This document shows, in pieces, positions 8,911 to 16,638 of a stretch of 43,059 nucleotides of DNA. Source of the DNA: Rhodoferax sp. OV413. GTDB lineage: Bacteria > Pseudomonadota > Gammaproteobacteria > Burkholderiales > Burkholderiaceae_C. The number at the start of each line of letters is the position of its first letter. Positions within the stretch are counted from its first letter, which is position 1. The position numbers were made by a program, and so were the translations under genes. The notes beneath the pieces were generated by a model that saw nothing but the letters and a program-made list of their open reading frames with translations, did not search any database and was not told the DNA's origin. The stretch spans positions 1 to 43,059 of the forward strand of contig CAMCZF010000003.1 in NCBI GenBank assembly GCA_945885775.1, in the 5' to 3' direction.

Positions 8911-10425
8911 TTAGCTCTGCTTGGGGTTACTGGAGCTTGGAAACTCCCAAGAGCCGGTCTCAAGGAGCGGTGAGTCCTGGGGGAGTGCAGCCACCAAGTC
9001 CCCAATGGCTTCTATGCGCGTCGCCGTTGCTCCCTGCGCCTTACCTGCTCGCACTTCTTGCAGTAGTGCCGGCCCGAGCTTTTGCAGCATGGCCTGAAGG
9101 TCTTTCAGCACGGAAGCCTCGGGCAGTTCGTCAGACTCCACCGCCTGGACCAGCTTGAGCTTGGTTTCCAGCAGTTGCGCGATGTACCCGTCCAGAGTGC
9201 CATCTGCCATCAGGTATTCGACCGTGACTCGCTGGTTTTGCCCTATGCGGTAGCAACGGTCTTCGGCCTGCAAGTGATTGGCAGGCACCCAGTCCAGATC
9301 CTGAAAAATCACGTGCGTGCCCGCCGTCATGTTCAAACCCACGCCACCGGCAATCAAATTGCACAAGGCCACCTGGACTTCTGGGTCCTTTTGGAATGCA
9401 TCCATGGCGGCCATGCGTTCTTTGGCGCTGTCAGAGCCTGTGATGGTGACTGCCTTGTCACCCAGCGCCTTCTTGTGCTTGGTAATCCCCTCGCTGTAAC
9501 AAGTAAACACCACGACTTTCTGCCCAGTGGCCAGTACGTCCTTGATGCGCTCTGCACAGGCGGCGTGTTTGGCTTTGTGGAGCGCCACGCGCAGCTTGGT
9601 GATGCGAGCCAAGAATTCAGTGTCATTGGGCCTGGACGGGTCGGAGTTGCCCAGCCAGCCTAAGAATTCTTCATAAGACTTCCATGCACCCGCCGCTTCA
9701 ATTTGCACCGGCACCCAGGACCGAATCTTTGGCGGCAGGTCCAGCACATCGTCTTTTTTTCGGCGCAGCATCACCTCTTTGAGAAGGAGATTGAGCTCGG
9801 CAATGTTCGATGCTCCCTCCGTAACCCAGCCGAAGTCATTTTGGTAAGCGCCGCAATAACGCTTGGCGAAGGACAGAAAGCTGCGGGCGCTTGGGTGGCC
9901 CACGGCCCTGAGCAAGTTAAACAGGTCGCGCGGGCGGTTGGGCATCGGTGTGCCGGTCAGCAAAAAGACCAGACGCGGCCCGTCGACGCTTTCACGCTTG
10001 TTATCTGACACCCCAACGATTTTCAGAACCTGCGAGGTGCGTTGGCTGGCGTTCTTGATGAAATGCGCCTCATCGATGATCACCCCTGACCAGCGAATTG
10101 CCCGAAGGCGCTCTGCGTTTTTGGCCAGCTGGTCATAGTTGACCACCACCCAGCGGGGCTCTGCCACCTCGTAGCCTTTGACGCCGATAACCTCGACCGA
10201 GTCATCGGCCTGAACTAGATGAATTTCGCGTTCCCAGTTTAGTTTGAGAGACGCAGGACAGATCACCAGCACGACCCCATTAGGGGCAGCCTCATTCATG
10301 GCGATCACGGCTTGGCGCGTTTTGCCAAGTCCCATGTCGTCGGCCAGGATGGCACGCCCGTGCTGGGTCAGGAATTTGATCCCGTCTACCTGGTGCGGAT
10401 AAAGTCCATTTTGAAGTCGAGTCAC
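8911..10425 (-). CDS. SNF2-family DEAD/DEAH helicase (ATP-dependent translocase)
   Basis: I start at GTG 10425 because a GAGGAG lies seven bases upstream and the sequence then runs straight into the helicase fold (LQNGLYPHQVDGIKFL). This gives 504 residues. Motif I is DDMGLGKT (29-36), motif II DEAH (118-121) and motif III TGTPMPNRP (from 157). The C-terminal RecA domain ends with QAEDRCYRIGQ, the SNF2 motif VI. The layout is that of a compact SMARCAL1/HepA-like enzyme that moves on double-stranded DNA using ATP. The reading frame ends in TAA at 8911, but a SWIM zinc finger continues in frame behind it. Upstream in the same direction lie a 95-residue unknown and the DUF3293 gene. Confidence 0.9.
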   Translation of the reverse strand: MTRLQNGLYPHQVDGIKFLTQHGRAILADDMGLGKTRQAVIAMNEAAPNGVVLVICPASLKLNWEREIHLVQADDSVEVIGVKGYEVAEPRWVVVNYDQLAKNAERLRAIRWSGVIIDEAHFIKNASQRTSQVLKIVGVSDNKRESVDGPRLVFLLTGTPMPNRPRDLFNLLRAVGHPSARSFLSFAKRYCGAYQNDFGWVTEGASNIAELNLLLKEVMLRRKKDDVLDLPPKIRSWVPVQIEAAGAWKSYEEFLGWLGNSDPSRPNDTEFLARITKLRVALHKAKHAACAERIKDVLATGQKVVVFTCYSEGITKHKKALGDKAVTITGSDSAKERMAAMDAFQKDPEVQVALCNLIAGGVGLNMTAGTHVIFQDLDWVPANHLQAEDRCYRIGQNQRVTVEYLMADGTLDGYIAQLLETKLKLVQAVESDELPEASVLKDLQAMLQKLGPALLQEVRAGKAQGATATRIEAIGDLVAALPQDSPLLETGSWEFPSSSNPKQS

Positions 10426-10514
10426 AGTTTTTCTCCTCTTTAGCAGTTTTTCCGATGGGTGGGGCCTGCAATTCGGTTGAAATCGCCCCGGTGAACTAAA
10501 CACTTGCGGTTAAT

Positions 10515-10802
10515 TTACCCTTTCAAAGGCTCACCAGATGAGCCCACTGTTGCCTGCAAGAACTGGCCGATACTTTGTTGAAGGTCGAGCAGCCTGGATC
10601 GCTCGATGCATGTCCTGGATTTCACCCGCTTTTCCGCTGGGTTTTTGGCACTCAACAACTGAGTCCTGATCGCCAACTCCACCAGTCCAGGCGGCGAGCC
10701 GATGGCTTGGATGCTCAAAGTCTCAATATAACTATCGGATGCCGACAAAACACACTCAATGGAGTCACTCGTTGGGCTCGTCATTGCAATCACTTCTGAC
10801 AT
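10515..10802 (-). CDS. Hypothetical protein (95 aa)
   Basis: I chose the ATG at 10802 because AGAGGAG precedes it by a few bases; the frame is open further upstream but looks noncoding. The product has no recognisable motif. Its first half is Ser/Thr-rich and its second half is probably helical (CIERSRLLDLQQSIGQFLQA). It lies 89 bp upstream of the helicase start and 95 bp downstream of the DUF3293 gene on the same strand, so it may share their transcript. Confidence 0.5.
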   Translation of the reverse strand: MSEVIAMTSPTSDSIECVLSASDSYIETLSIQAIGSPPGLVELAIRTQLLSAKNPAEKRVKSRTCIERSRLLDLQQSIGQFLQATVGSSGEPLKG

Positions 10803-10897
10803 TTCTAACTCCTCTTTAGCTGTGTTCGACGAACTGTCGGGGTCAGCAATCTGGATCAAATCCCCCCAGCCTTTTTGGTCGGCCAAACCGTGTTTTG

Positions 10898-11329
10898 TTA
10901 GCGCAACAAGATGAGCTGCGGAACGGCGTCTGCCCCGACCCAAACAATGGCATCCTGATTAAAGTGAGTGCCGATGGTTTTCGCAGGCTCCAAAGCCAGG
11001 CCCAAAGCGAAGTAGCTTTTTTCAGAGGGCCAGTCGGTGCCTTCTTCACTGCCGGAGCCTTCAATGGCCTGTAGACCCAGTTCTTGAAGCTGGCCGGCGA
11101 GTTGGCTGTGAGCCTGGTTGTTTTCTGCGTCGGGCTGGATGGTGCCGCGTGGGTTGTAGGCGGTAAGGAAGGCTCCGCAATTGACGCCGCTGCCGGCGAA
11201 CAACTCTGCAAGGCGCTCTGAACGCTTGCGGATGGTTAGGACAATGTCCTGATCAGTGTGACCGAGTCGGTAGTCCGTGGCCAGATAGGCTCGAACCTTG
11301 TCGGGGTGAATCTGCGTCGTTTCAAGCAT
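10898..11329 (-). CDS. DUF3293 domain protein
   Basis: I chose ATG 11329 (MLETTQIHPDKVRAYLATDY), which gives 143 residues. An upstream extension in frame would read through the structured leader, and GGAGGG lies six bases before this ATG. The segments FLTAYNPRG and LAGQLQELG match my memory of DUF3293, a small domain of unknown function. There is no signal peptide or membrane segment. The leader contains a candidate riboswitch and terminator, so expression is probably controlled by attenuation or by masking of the ribosome binding site. Two genes in the same direction follow. Confidence 0.75.
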   Translation of the reverse strand: MLETTQIHPDKVRAYLATDYRLGHTDQDIVLTIRKRSERLAELFAGSGVNCGAFLTAYNPRGTIQPDAENNQAHSQLAGQLQELGLQAIEGSGSEEGTDWPSEKSYFALGLALEPAKTIGTHFNQDAIVWVGADAVPQLILLR

Positions 11330-11358
11330 AAAAAACCCTCCAGAGAAACTATGGAGGG
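11330..11358 (-). terminator. Intrinsic terminator overlapping the DUF3293 ribosome binding site
   Basis: On the minus strand CCCTCCA pairs perfectly with TGGAGGG around a nine-base loop, followed at once by six T residues and then the start ATG. The 3' arm contains the GGAGGG ribosome binding site. The hairpin could therefore stop transcription, hide the ribosome binding site, or both. Its 5' arm shares three bases with the closing stem of the upstream structured element, which makes the two structures compete. Confidence 0.7.
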
Positions 11359-11451
11359 CCGACGCTTTACCCGGTTGGTTGCTCCTACTGGAGCCACATT
11401 CGCTCTCGCGATCCACCTTGCCCGGGGGCAGGTTGGTAAGGGCGTCGGCCC
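11356..11451 (-). ncRNA. Candidate orphan riboswitch aptamer in the DUF3293 leader
   Basis: Read on the minus strand, a perfect ten-base inverted repeat (GGGCCGACGC and GCGTCGGCCC) closes a domain of 96 nt. It may be extended by UUACC pairing with GGUAA. Inside are three hairpins. One is CCTGCCC paired with GGGCAAGG, with one bulge. One is TCGC-GAGA-GCGA, with a GNRA tetraloop. One is GCTCC-AGTA-GGAGC. This is a four-way-junction-like fold followed by a mutually exclusive terminator. I do not recognise it as a known riboswitch class. An Rfam motif restricted to Burkholderiales remains possible. Confidence 0.6.
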
Positions 11452-11614
11452 TTGTCTAAATGTTGATTGAACTTTAACACATTGCGATGACTGGCAATCT
11501 AGACATCCGATACCCCCGTGGTCGCGATGGTGTCGTTGGATGTTCGCTCAAATGCTTTCCCCCGATTTCTCCTATTTTCACGATACCAGTTGACAAACCT
11601 GCAAAAAAGTCTGC

Positions 11615-12295
11615 ATGCTAAAAAAGCGATCACAACTTGGACTATGGATGAACCTGGAAAAACTGCTCTTTGAGCCTTCACAACTCGTTCCTGGCGAAAT
11701 ACGTCAGTTGAATGGCCAGCGGTCGATGTACTTGAAGCTAAGTAGCCGCTCAGCGGAAGTCTGGGCTACTGAGGGGCGTTATGTGCGATTCAGTACCGAT
11801 GCCACAAACGGTTACCTCAAAGGGCGCTGTGTCAAGGTGGACGGTGTCCTGAAGACCGTGTCCATTCAAGTCATTAAAGGCGTCTTTGCCTTGGGCTCCA
11901 TCCTTGTGCTGCCGATCGATGACATCGGACGCTACGAGGAGGATCTTGACGAGGCGGATGTGGCCGAGATGGCTCAGACCTTAAAAGAAATTCTTGAAAA
12001 GGGCCCTGGCTCGGGCGGACCCACTATGGAGTCACTGCGCGAATTGGAGGCTGCAGAAATGGCAGCCCGACATGCTAACTTTGAGACCCGGATGGGCGTG
12101 CTGCTTGGCGATGATGTCTACCAATGGTTAAAAAGGGTCGAGCCTGCTTTTCGAGATCTGACTTCGGCCGTTTCAAATGACTCGAGGCCGCGCAAAGTGG
12201 TCCCCAGCCCCAAGATAGCCCACCTTCACTTAAAAATGAGAAAGGTTTTGGCCAGTGCACCCCCGGCGTTGTTGAAGCGGGGGGCATCGCAGTGA
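11615..12295 (+). CDS. Hypothetical protein coupled to ADP-ribosylglycohydrolase gene
   Basis: The product is 226 residues from ATG 11615, or 215 from ATG 11648 (MNLEKLLFEPSQL); neither start has a clear ribosome binding site. The N-terminal part looks like a small beta-rich domain (YLKLSSRSAEVWATEGRYVRF, then VDGVLKTVSIQVIKGVF). The C-terminal part is helical and charged and ends in a basic tail. I recognise no family. It overlaps the next gene by a GTGA junction, which implies translational coupling. It may therefore be a partner or target of the ADP-ribosylglycohydrolase. No ADP-ribosyltransferase motif is visible. Confidence 0.65.
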   Translation: MLKKRSQLGLWMNLEKLLFEPSQLVPGEIRQLNGQRSMYLKLSSRSAEVWATEGRYVRFSTDATNGYLKGRCVKVDGVLKTVSIQVIKGVFALGSILVLPIDDIGRYEEDLDEADVAEMAQTLKEILEKGPGSGGPTMESLRELEAAEMAARHANFETRMGVLLGDDVYQWLKRVEPAFRDLTSAVSNDSRPRKVVPSPKIAHLHLKMRKVLASAPPALLKRGASQ

Positions 12296-13125
12296 GCCAG
12301 GCAATGACTGATGATCATGCGGCCGGGCTCTGGTGGGGGCTTTTCGTGGGTGACGCCATGGGCGTTCCCCTGGAATTCACGCAACCCAACCTTGGCATGC
12401 CAGTTTCCACCTTCACCTCCGGCGGGTTCCACAAAGCCAGCAAGGGCGAGTATTCCGACGACGGTGCCATGGCGCTTGCCATCGCAGAGGCTTACATCAA
12501 AAAATGTGGGTTTTGCGGCTCAACCATTCAGCAAAATTTCTTGGACTGGATGAATACCGGGAAATTCGGTACTCGCCCAGATCAACCGGCTTGGGATATT
12601 GGAATGACGGTGTCCAGCGCCCTGGACCGCGTAAAGCACATCAGTCGCCCCTATGCGGGATCCACCGACCCAAAGAGCAGTGGCAATGGCTGCATCATGC
12701 GCCTGGCCCCCTGCATCATCTGGAACCGGCACAGTTTGAGTGCAGCCATAGGCGAATCGGTTGCCCAATGTCTGCTGACTCACGGCAGCGCTGATTCCAT
12801 CACCTATACCGCTGCGCTGGCCCATGAGCTGTGGGTAGGAGGACCGCTTCCGGAATACGACCATCTGCGGGACAGGCATATCAACAACTCGGGTTACGTT
12901 GCTGACACCTACGCCAGCGCTTGGCATTCCGTGCTTTCAACAAAGTCTTTCCACGCGGCCATTGTGGATGCAATCAACCGTGGCGGAGATGCGGATACGG
13001 TTGGAGCGGTCACAGGCATGATTGCTGGGCGCATTCATGGCGCCCAGACATTTGCGGAAATTAGCCCCAAAGTGCTGATGCACTCGACACTGACCCAGGC
13101 ACTTGATGCATTGTTGAAGCATTAA
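12292..13125 (+). CDS. ADP-ribosylglycohydrolase family protein (DraG/ARH-like)
   Basis: The 277-residue protein has the conserved ARH elements in order. These are GDAMGVPLEF near residue 20, SDDGAM at 55-60 (the metal-binding S/T-D-D), GNGCIMRLAP at 131-140, and NRGGDADTVGAV at 229-240 with the second metal pair Asp233/Asp235. Family enzymes use two divalent metal ions to remove ADP-ribose from proteins or nucleic acids. The start GTG overlaps the preceding stop. The usual TDD motif is SDD here, a mild substitution. In this context it could be the protective partner of an ADP-ribosylating toxin or could reverse phage-encoded ADP-ribosylation. Both are inferences. Confidence 0.88.
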   Translation: MSQAMTDDHAAGLWWGLFVGDAMGVPLEFTQPNLGMPVSTFTSGGFHKASKGEYSDDGAMALAIAEAYIKKCGFCGSTIQQNFLDWMNTGKFGTRPDQPAWDIGMTVSSALDRVKHISRPYAGSTDPKSSGNGCIMRLAPCIIWNRHSLSAAIGESVAQCLLTHGSADSITYTAALAHELWVGGPLPEYDHLRDRHINNSGYVADTYASAWHSVLSTKSFHAAIVDAINRGGDADTVGAVTGMIAGRIHGAQTFAEISPKVLMHSTLTQALDALLKH

Positions 13126-13131
13126 GCAGAT

Positions 13132-13800
13132 ATGCCAGCGACGCCATCCACCCCAAGTTCACCCATGAGCGATTTAGAAAAAAAGCCAGCCCTTCGTCTC
13201 AGCCCCTACGTCTACGGCCGCACCGCTGTCAAAAATCGGGTTACTTATCTCATTGACTCGAAGGGTGAAGGGACAGAGACCGGCGTGCCAGAGCGGGTTG
13301 TGCTCACACGCTGGCGACAGCGCAGGTTTGAGAACCACACATTTTCTGGTGCCAAGATGAGTTCCACGCTTTGGCGTGCGGTGCATTTGGCATTCGGCAG
13401 TGATGCCAACAACATCTGCGCGCTGAGGCTCGCGGACATCCAGGCTGTTAAAGACAAAAGCGCGAAAGTTTTAAGCGCTTCGGGATTTTTGAAGTTGCCC
13501 TCTGCATCCGTACTCCAAGCATTGTTCGCCGTGTGCGGGCCTGAGCGATTGGAGGTATTGCTTGCCAAGCACACCTCCAAGGAGCATGCTGGGAAATCAG
13601 GTGTGCCTGACTTGTTTCTGTACGCCACCAACAATCTGACGGGTAAGCCATCGATCGCGCGCTTCGTCGAGGTGAAAAAGCCAAAAGAGGAAGTCTCAGA
13701 TGATCAAAAGTCTGAAATCGCGCTCCTTAACGCCATGGGCCTTCACGCGCGAGTGATCCGACTGATTGAAAAAGTGCACAAGTTGACGGCACCGCCGTAA
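13132..13800 (+). CDS. VRR-NUC domain nuclease
   Basis: The protein is 222 residues from ATG 13132; ATG 13165 (MSDLEKKP) is an alternative start. The C-terminal third carries the VRR-NUC version of the PD-(D/E)XK nuclease. It shows GVPDLFLY with Asp160, FVEVKKP with Glu180 and Lys182, and SDDQKSEIALL with Gln192. Stand-alone VRR-NUC proteins are structure-selective endonucleases found often in phages and mobile elements. The N-terminal 120 residues are unassigned and basic, and may bind DNA or a partner. It follows the ADP-ribosylglycohydrolase gene after six bases, so the three genes 11615-13800 probably form one operon. Confidence 0.82.
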   Translation: MPATPSTPSSPMSDLEKKPALRLSPYVYGRTAVKNRVTYLIDSKGEGTETGVPERVVLTRWRQRRFENHTFSGAKMSSTLWRAVHLAFGSDANNICALRLADIQAVKDKSAKVLSASGFLKLPSASVLQALFAVCGPERLEVLLAKHTSKEHAGKSGVPDLFLYATNNLTGKPSIARFVEVKKPKEEVSDDQKSEIALLNAMGLHARVIRLIEKVHKLTAPP

Positions 13801-13840
13801 CCCCCCAAGAGCTTGGCAGCCCTCGAACTTTGGGTACCTA

Positions 13841-13924
13841 GCTCACCATATGACCCTGCCGAGCAGGCTCAAACAGGCCAAAACACTGCAAAAAACTACA
13901 GGCCCGCAGGATCATAGGGTGAGC
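13841..13924. repeat. 19-bp imperfect inverted repeat between VRR-NUC and SprT-like genes
   Basis: The arms at 13841-13859 and 13906-13924 pair at 17 of 19 positions (GCTCACC-TATGA-CCTGC in both). They enclose 46 bases rich in A and C. No T-run follows, so it is not a normal intrinsic terminator. It could be a long RNA hairpin that protects or ends the upstream transcript, a paired operator, or a small mobile repeat. Confidence 0.55.
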
Positions 13925-13950
13925 TTTTGGCTAGGCAAACTCATTGGCCT

Positions 13951-14598
13951 ATGACCCAACTCACACCATCTTCAAGCGCTTTGGCGGCTGTTGACACGGC
14001 GCTCAGTGCCGTACCCCAAGTTCATGCCCTGCGTGAATCTTGGCTTCTGGCTGCCATAGAGGTTGTGCGTCCGCTGTTCCGGGCCAAACAGCTCCATATT
14101 CCGGCGTGCCAGGTGTCTGTCGGGTTTGCCAGCAGCGGTAACCGCTTGGGGCACATCGGCCAGTGCTGGAGTACCTGCAGCAGCTCAGTACCGGTAAACC
14201 AGATCTTCATCTCCCCCACGCTCAGCGATTCTTATGACGTGTTGGACACCCTGGTCCACGAACTGATCCACGCCGTGGACGACTGCAAGCACAAGCATGG
14301 CAAAGAGTTCAAGAAAATTGCACTGGGGCTAGGCCTAAAAGGTCCCATGCGCAGCGCAGGCGCCGGCCCGGAACTCAAACTGAAGCTGCTGGCACTGATG
14401 CCGCAACTTGGGCCTTACCCCCACGCTTCATTAGCGGTATCGATGAAGAAGGCGGTGCATCGCAACCGCCCACGTGCCCAGTGCAAGACCTGCGGCTTTC
14501 AGGTGCCCATGCTCAGAAAGTTCCTCGCTTTTGGCCCGCCCATCTGTCCGCAAGACAAGGTGGAGATGGAGGCGCTTGGCGACTGGGAAGCAATATAG
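13951..14598 (+). CDS. SprT-like zinc metalloprotease
   Basis: I start at ATG 13951 (MTQLTPSSS), giving 215 residues; an in-frame TTG at 13927 is possible. The SprT signature is present: LVHELIHAVDDCKHKHGKEF, with the HExxH metal site at residues 103-107. A C-terminal zinc-ribbon-like region follows, with CKTC and a later Cys (ICP). Eukaryotic Spartan, a relative, degrades DNA-protein crosslinks. Bacterial SprT-like proteins are poorly characterised. The gene is separated from the VRR-NUC gene by 150 bp that contain the inverted repeat, so it may have its own promoter. Confidence 0.85.
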   Translation: MTQLTPSSSALAAVDTALSAVPQVHALRESWLLAAIEVVRPLFRAKQLHIPACQVSVGFASSGNRLGHIGQCWSTCSSSVPVNQIFISPTLSDSYDVLDTLVHELIHAVDDCKHKHGKEFKKIALGLGLKGPMRSAGAGPELKLKLLALMPQLGPYPHASLAVSMKKAVHRNRPRAQCKTCGFQVPMLRKFLAFGPPICPQDKVEMEALGDWEAI

Positions 14599-14693
14599 AC
14601 CCAGTCTCCCGGCCTGGCTCTATCTAGACCAAGGGTAAACCAAGTGCAAGCCGAAATATATTAGCTATACCATGTGAGAAAGCCCAAGAATCC

Positions 14694-15656
14694 ATGAGCG
14701 AAATCGTCCGCCTTTATAGCTACAAAGACCTCTTTGCCGGCCGCCGTGCCGTCGGTAAGGCGGAGATCATGGCCAAGCTGGAAATATCTGAGGCCACTTT
14801 CAAACGCGACATTGCCAAACTGCGCGACCAGTTGCACATGCCCATTGCCTTTAACCGCGATCTGGGCGGCTACACCATGGCGCCGGGGCATGACGACACT
14901 GAACTGCCTGGCCTGTGGTTCAACCAAGAAGAGCTGCTTTCCCTGGTCACCATCCAGCAGCTTTTGGAACAACTGGAGCCAGGATTGCTGGGCGCTAAGC
15001 TCAAGCCGCTACACACCCGGTTAGTGCAACTGATGGAAAAACATGGCCTCGCCAGCCAAGACGTGGCCCGGCGTATCCGCATGCTGAACGTGGGCAAGCG
15101 AACCGTGACCGCCCACTCTTTTGAAGTGGTGGCGGCTGCCACCATGGCCCGCAAGCGACTGCGCATCAGCCACTTCAGCCGCCAAAACGGCAAGACCACG
15201 GAACGCGAAGTCTCGCCCCAGCGCCTAGTGCACTACCGCGACAACTGGTACCTAGACGCCTGGTGTCACCTACGGGATGACGTACGCAGCTTCAGCATTG
15301 ACGCGATTACCCAAATCAAGGTACTGGACACGCCAGTGCGTGAAGTGCCAGATGCCGACATCAATGCCGCAGTAGACGCGGGCTATGGCATCTTCGGCGG
15401 CGCACCCAAGGGTTGGGCCACGCTGAAATTCACGCCAGAGCGTGCACGTTGGGTGGCGGGGGAGAACTGGCATCCGCACCAGCGCGGCAGTACCCAGGCG
15501 GACGGCAGCTATGTGCTGGAGATCCCCTACTCGGACGAGCGTGAGCTAATGGGTGACTTGCTGCGTTTTGGGGCAGATGTGGAAGTGATGGCGCCGCCGG
15601 ACTTGCGCAGTCGCATCAAGCGGGCGTTACATGAGGCGGTGGGTAGATATGTTTGA
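14694..15656 (+). CDS. WYL-domain transcriptional regulator, BrxR candidate
   Basis: The 320-residue protein has an N-terminal winged helix-turn-helix (about residues 1-60), a middle linker and a WYL domain. The literal NWYLDAW is at 184-190 and RSFSID at 198-203. A C-terminal WCX-like region completes the BrxR/CapW layout. Such proteins are dimeric repressors that sense a ligand, perhaps a nucleic acid fragment, and control BREX and other defence genes. It lies on the same strand about 1 kb upstream of brxA, so a role in BREX control is plausible but not shown. Its stop overlaps the start of the next gene by eight bases, which implies coupled translation. Confidence 0.87.
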   Translation: MSEIVRLYSYKDLFAGRRAVGKAEIMAKLEISEATFKRDIAKLRDQLHMPIAFNRDLGGYTMAPGHDDTELPGLWFNQEELLSLVTIQQLLEQLEPGLLGAKLKPLHTRLVQLMEKHGLASQDVARRIRMLNVGKRTVTAHSFEVVAAATMARKRLRISHFSRQNGKTTEREVSPQRLVHYRDNWYLDAWCHLRDDVRSFSIDAITQIKVLDTPVREVPDADINAAVDAGYGIFGGAPKGWATLKFTPERARWVAGENWHPHQRGSTQADGSYVLEIPYSDERELMGDLLRFGADVEVMAPPDLRSRIKRALHEAVGRYV

Positions 15657-16329
15657 AATATCAGACAAGATCAAAGACAACATAAATGACGACGTTCTTC
15701 CCTATTTGCAGCGATTGAATAAAAGAAAGAGCTGGAATTCCGAATCAAAAGAGAATCTTCGCCAACTTAAAAATCTATTGAAAAGAAAGAACTATAAATC
15801 TTTTGTAGGACATCCAAATAGATATCACCTAACGAGGGTTGGTGACTCATGCCTCTATGACGTTCCGACTTACAGAAAAGGGGCTTTGGTTGAATTCCGA
15901 GGTCAGCGCGTAAGGGTCATATGTATGAGCTCAGGGCGCTACGACCGAATGCTCATGGCAGGAGTTGTCGGGAAAACCCCAGCAAATAAAGTAAAGATCA
16001 AAGAGAAGTCGGTATTTGTTTTTCCTGAGATTGGTGACCATGAGGTTGTTTACCTAGGCAGAAGATATAAGCTTATTCAAGCAAAGGGGGAATTTCCAAT
16101 TCCAATTTGCCAGGGTTCTAATGAAATAATTGATTTGAAATGCTGCAACCTGATCTTGCTGGATGGAAAAGAATCTCGTCCTATCGCTACTTTTAAGTAC
16201 GAGTCAGACAATAAATTGACTGGGTTATTGGTAGGCTGGGATTTTCCTGAAGAATTTTCAGAAATACATGATGCTGTAAAAAAGATGGCAAAGAAAAGTG
16301 AGCAACTTCGTTTACCTATCTTTAATTGA
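15649..16329 (+). CDS. Low-GC hypothetical protein, coupled to the WYL regulator
   Basis: I chose ATG 15649 (MFEISDKIKDN), inside the end of the WYL gene, giving 226 residues. The DNA is much poorer in GC than either flank. The N-terminus is helical and basic. A middle block reads LVEFRGQRVRVICMS followed by GRYDRMLMAG, and a later block reads YLGRRYKLIQAKGEF. The protein at 8018-8737 shows the same blocks in the same order. I recognise no family. Coupling to a defence regulator and duplication within one island suggest a defence or mobile-element role that I cannot name. Confidence 0.7.
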   Translation: MFEISDKIKDNINDDVLPYLQRLNKRKSWNSESKENLRQLKNLLKRKNYKSFVGHPNRYHLTRVGDSCLYDVPTYRKGALVEFRGQRVRVICMSSGRYDRMLMAGVVGKTPANKVKIKEKSVFVFPEIGDHEVVYLGRRYKLIQAKGEFPIPICQGSNEIIDLKCCNLILLDGKESRPIATFKYESDNKLTGLLVGWDFPEEFSEIHDAVKKMAKKSEQLRLPIFN

Positions 16330-16391
16330 AGACAACGTGCTGCTTCACCGATAACATCGATGTCAACCACACCTTTCAATTCCAGCAATAA

Positions 16392-16538
16392 ATGACCCAG
16401 TTTCCCCTGGGCGCACCCGCCCTGATCCAAGACGAAGAATGGCTGATTCGCCGTTTAGCCCCCTCGGATGGGGGCGGCTGGTCGCTTACCTGCGACGGAT
16501 TTCTGCCTTCGATCGCCCCAATCACAGCACCCCCATGA
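16392..16538 (+). pseudogene. 48-codon ORF, possible N-terminal remnant of a helicase gene
   Basis: A short ORF begins MTQFPLGAPALIQDEEWLIR and ends after 48 residues. Its start resembles the first residues of large SNF2-type helicases of defence systems such as DISARM DrmD, which open with a similar short beta-rich segment. The resemblance is weak and from memory. The 310 bp between the low-GC gene and brxA hold nothing else I can call. The fragment may be left from a deletion that brought the regulator next to BREX. Confidence 0.3.
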
Positions 16539-16638
16539 TGCATTTTAAAAGTCAGTGTCTGCACACCGTGTGAGGTGGGTGTTTAAAAGGCCAACTGAAA
16601 AAGACTAATTTGCGCGCAGCTCAGATCGGATTTTTAGA

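Noticed and set aside
16329-16638. DISARM system next to BREX
   Set aside because: Only a 48-residue fragment weakly recalls DrmD; no DrmA, DrmB, DrmC or methyltransferase gene is present.
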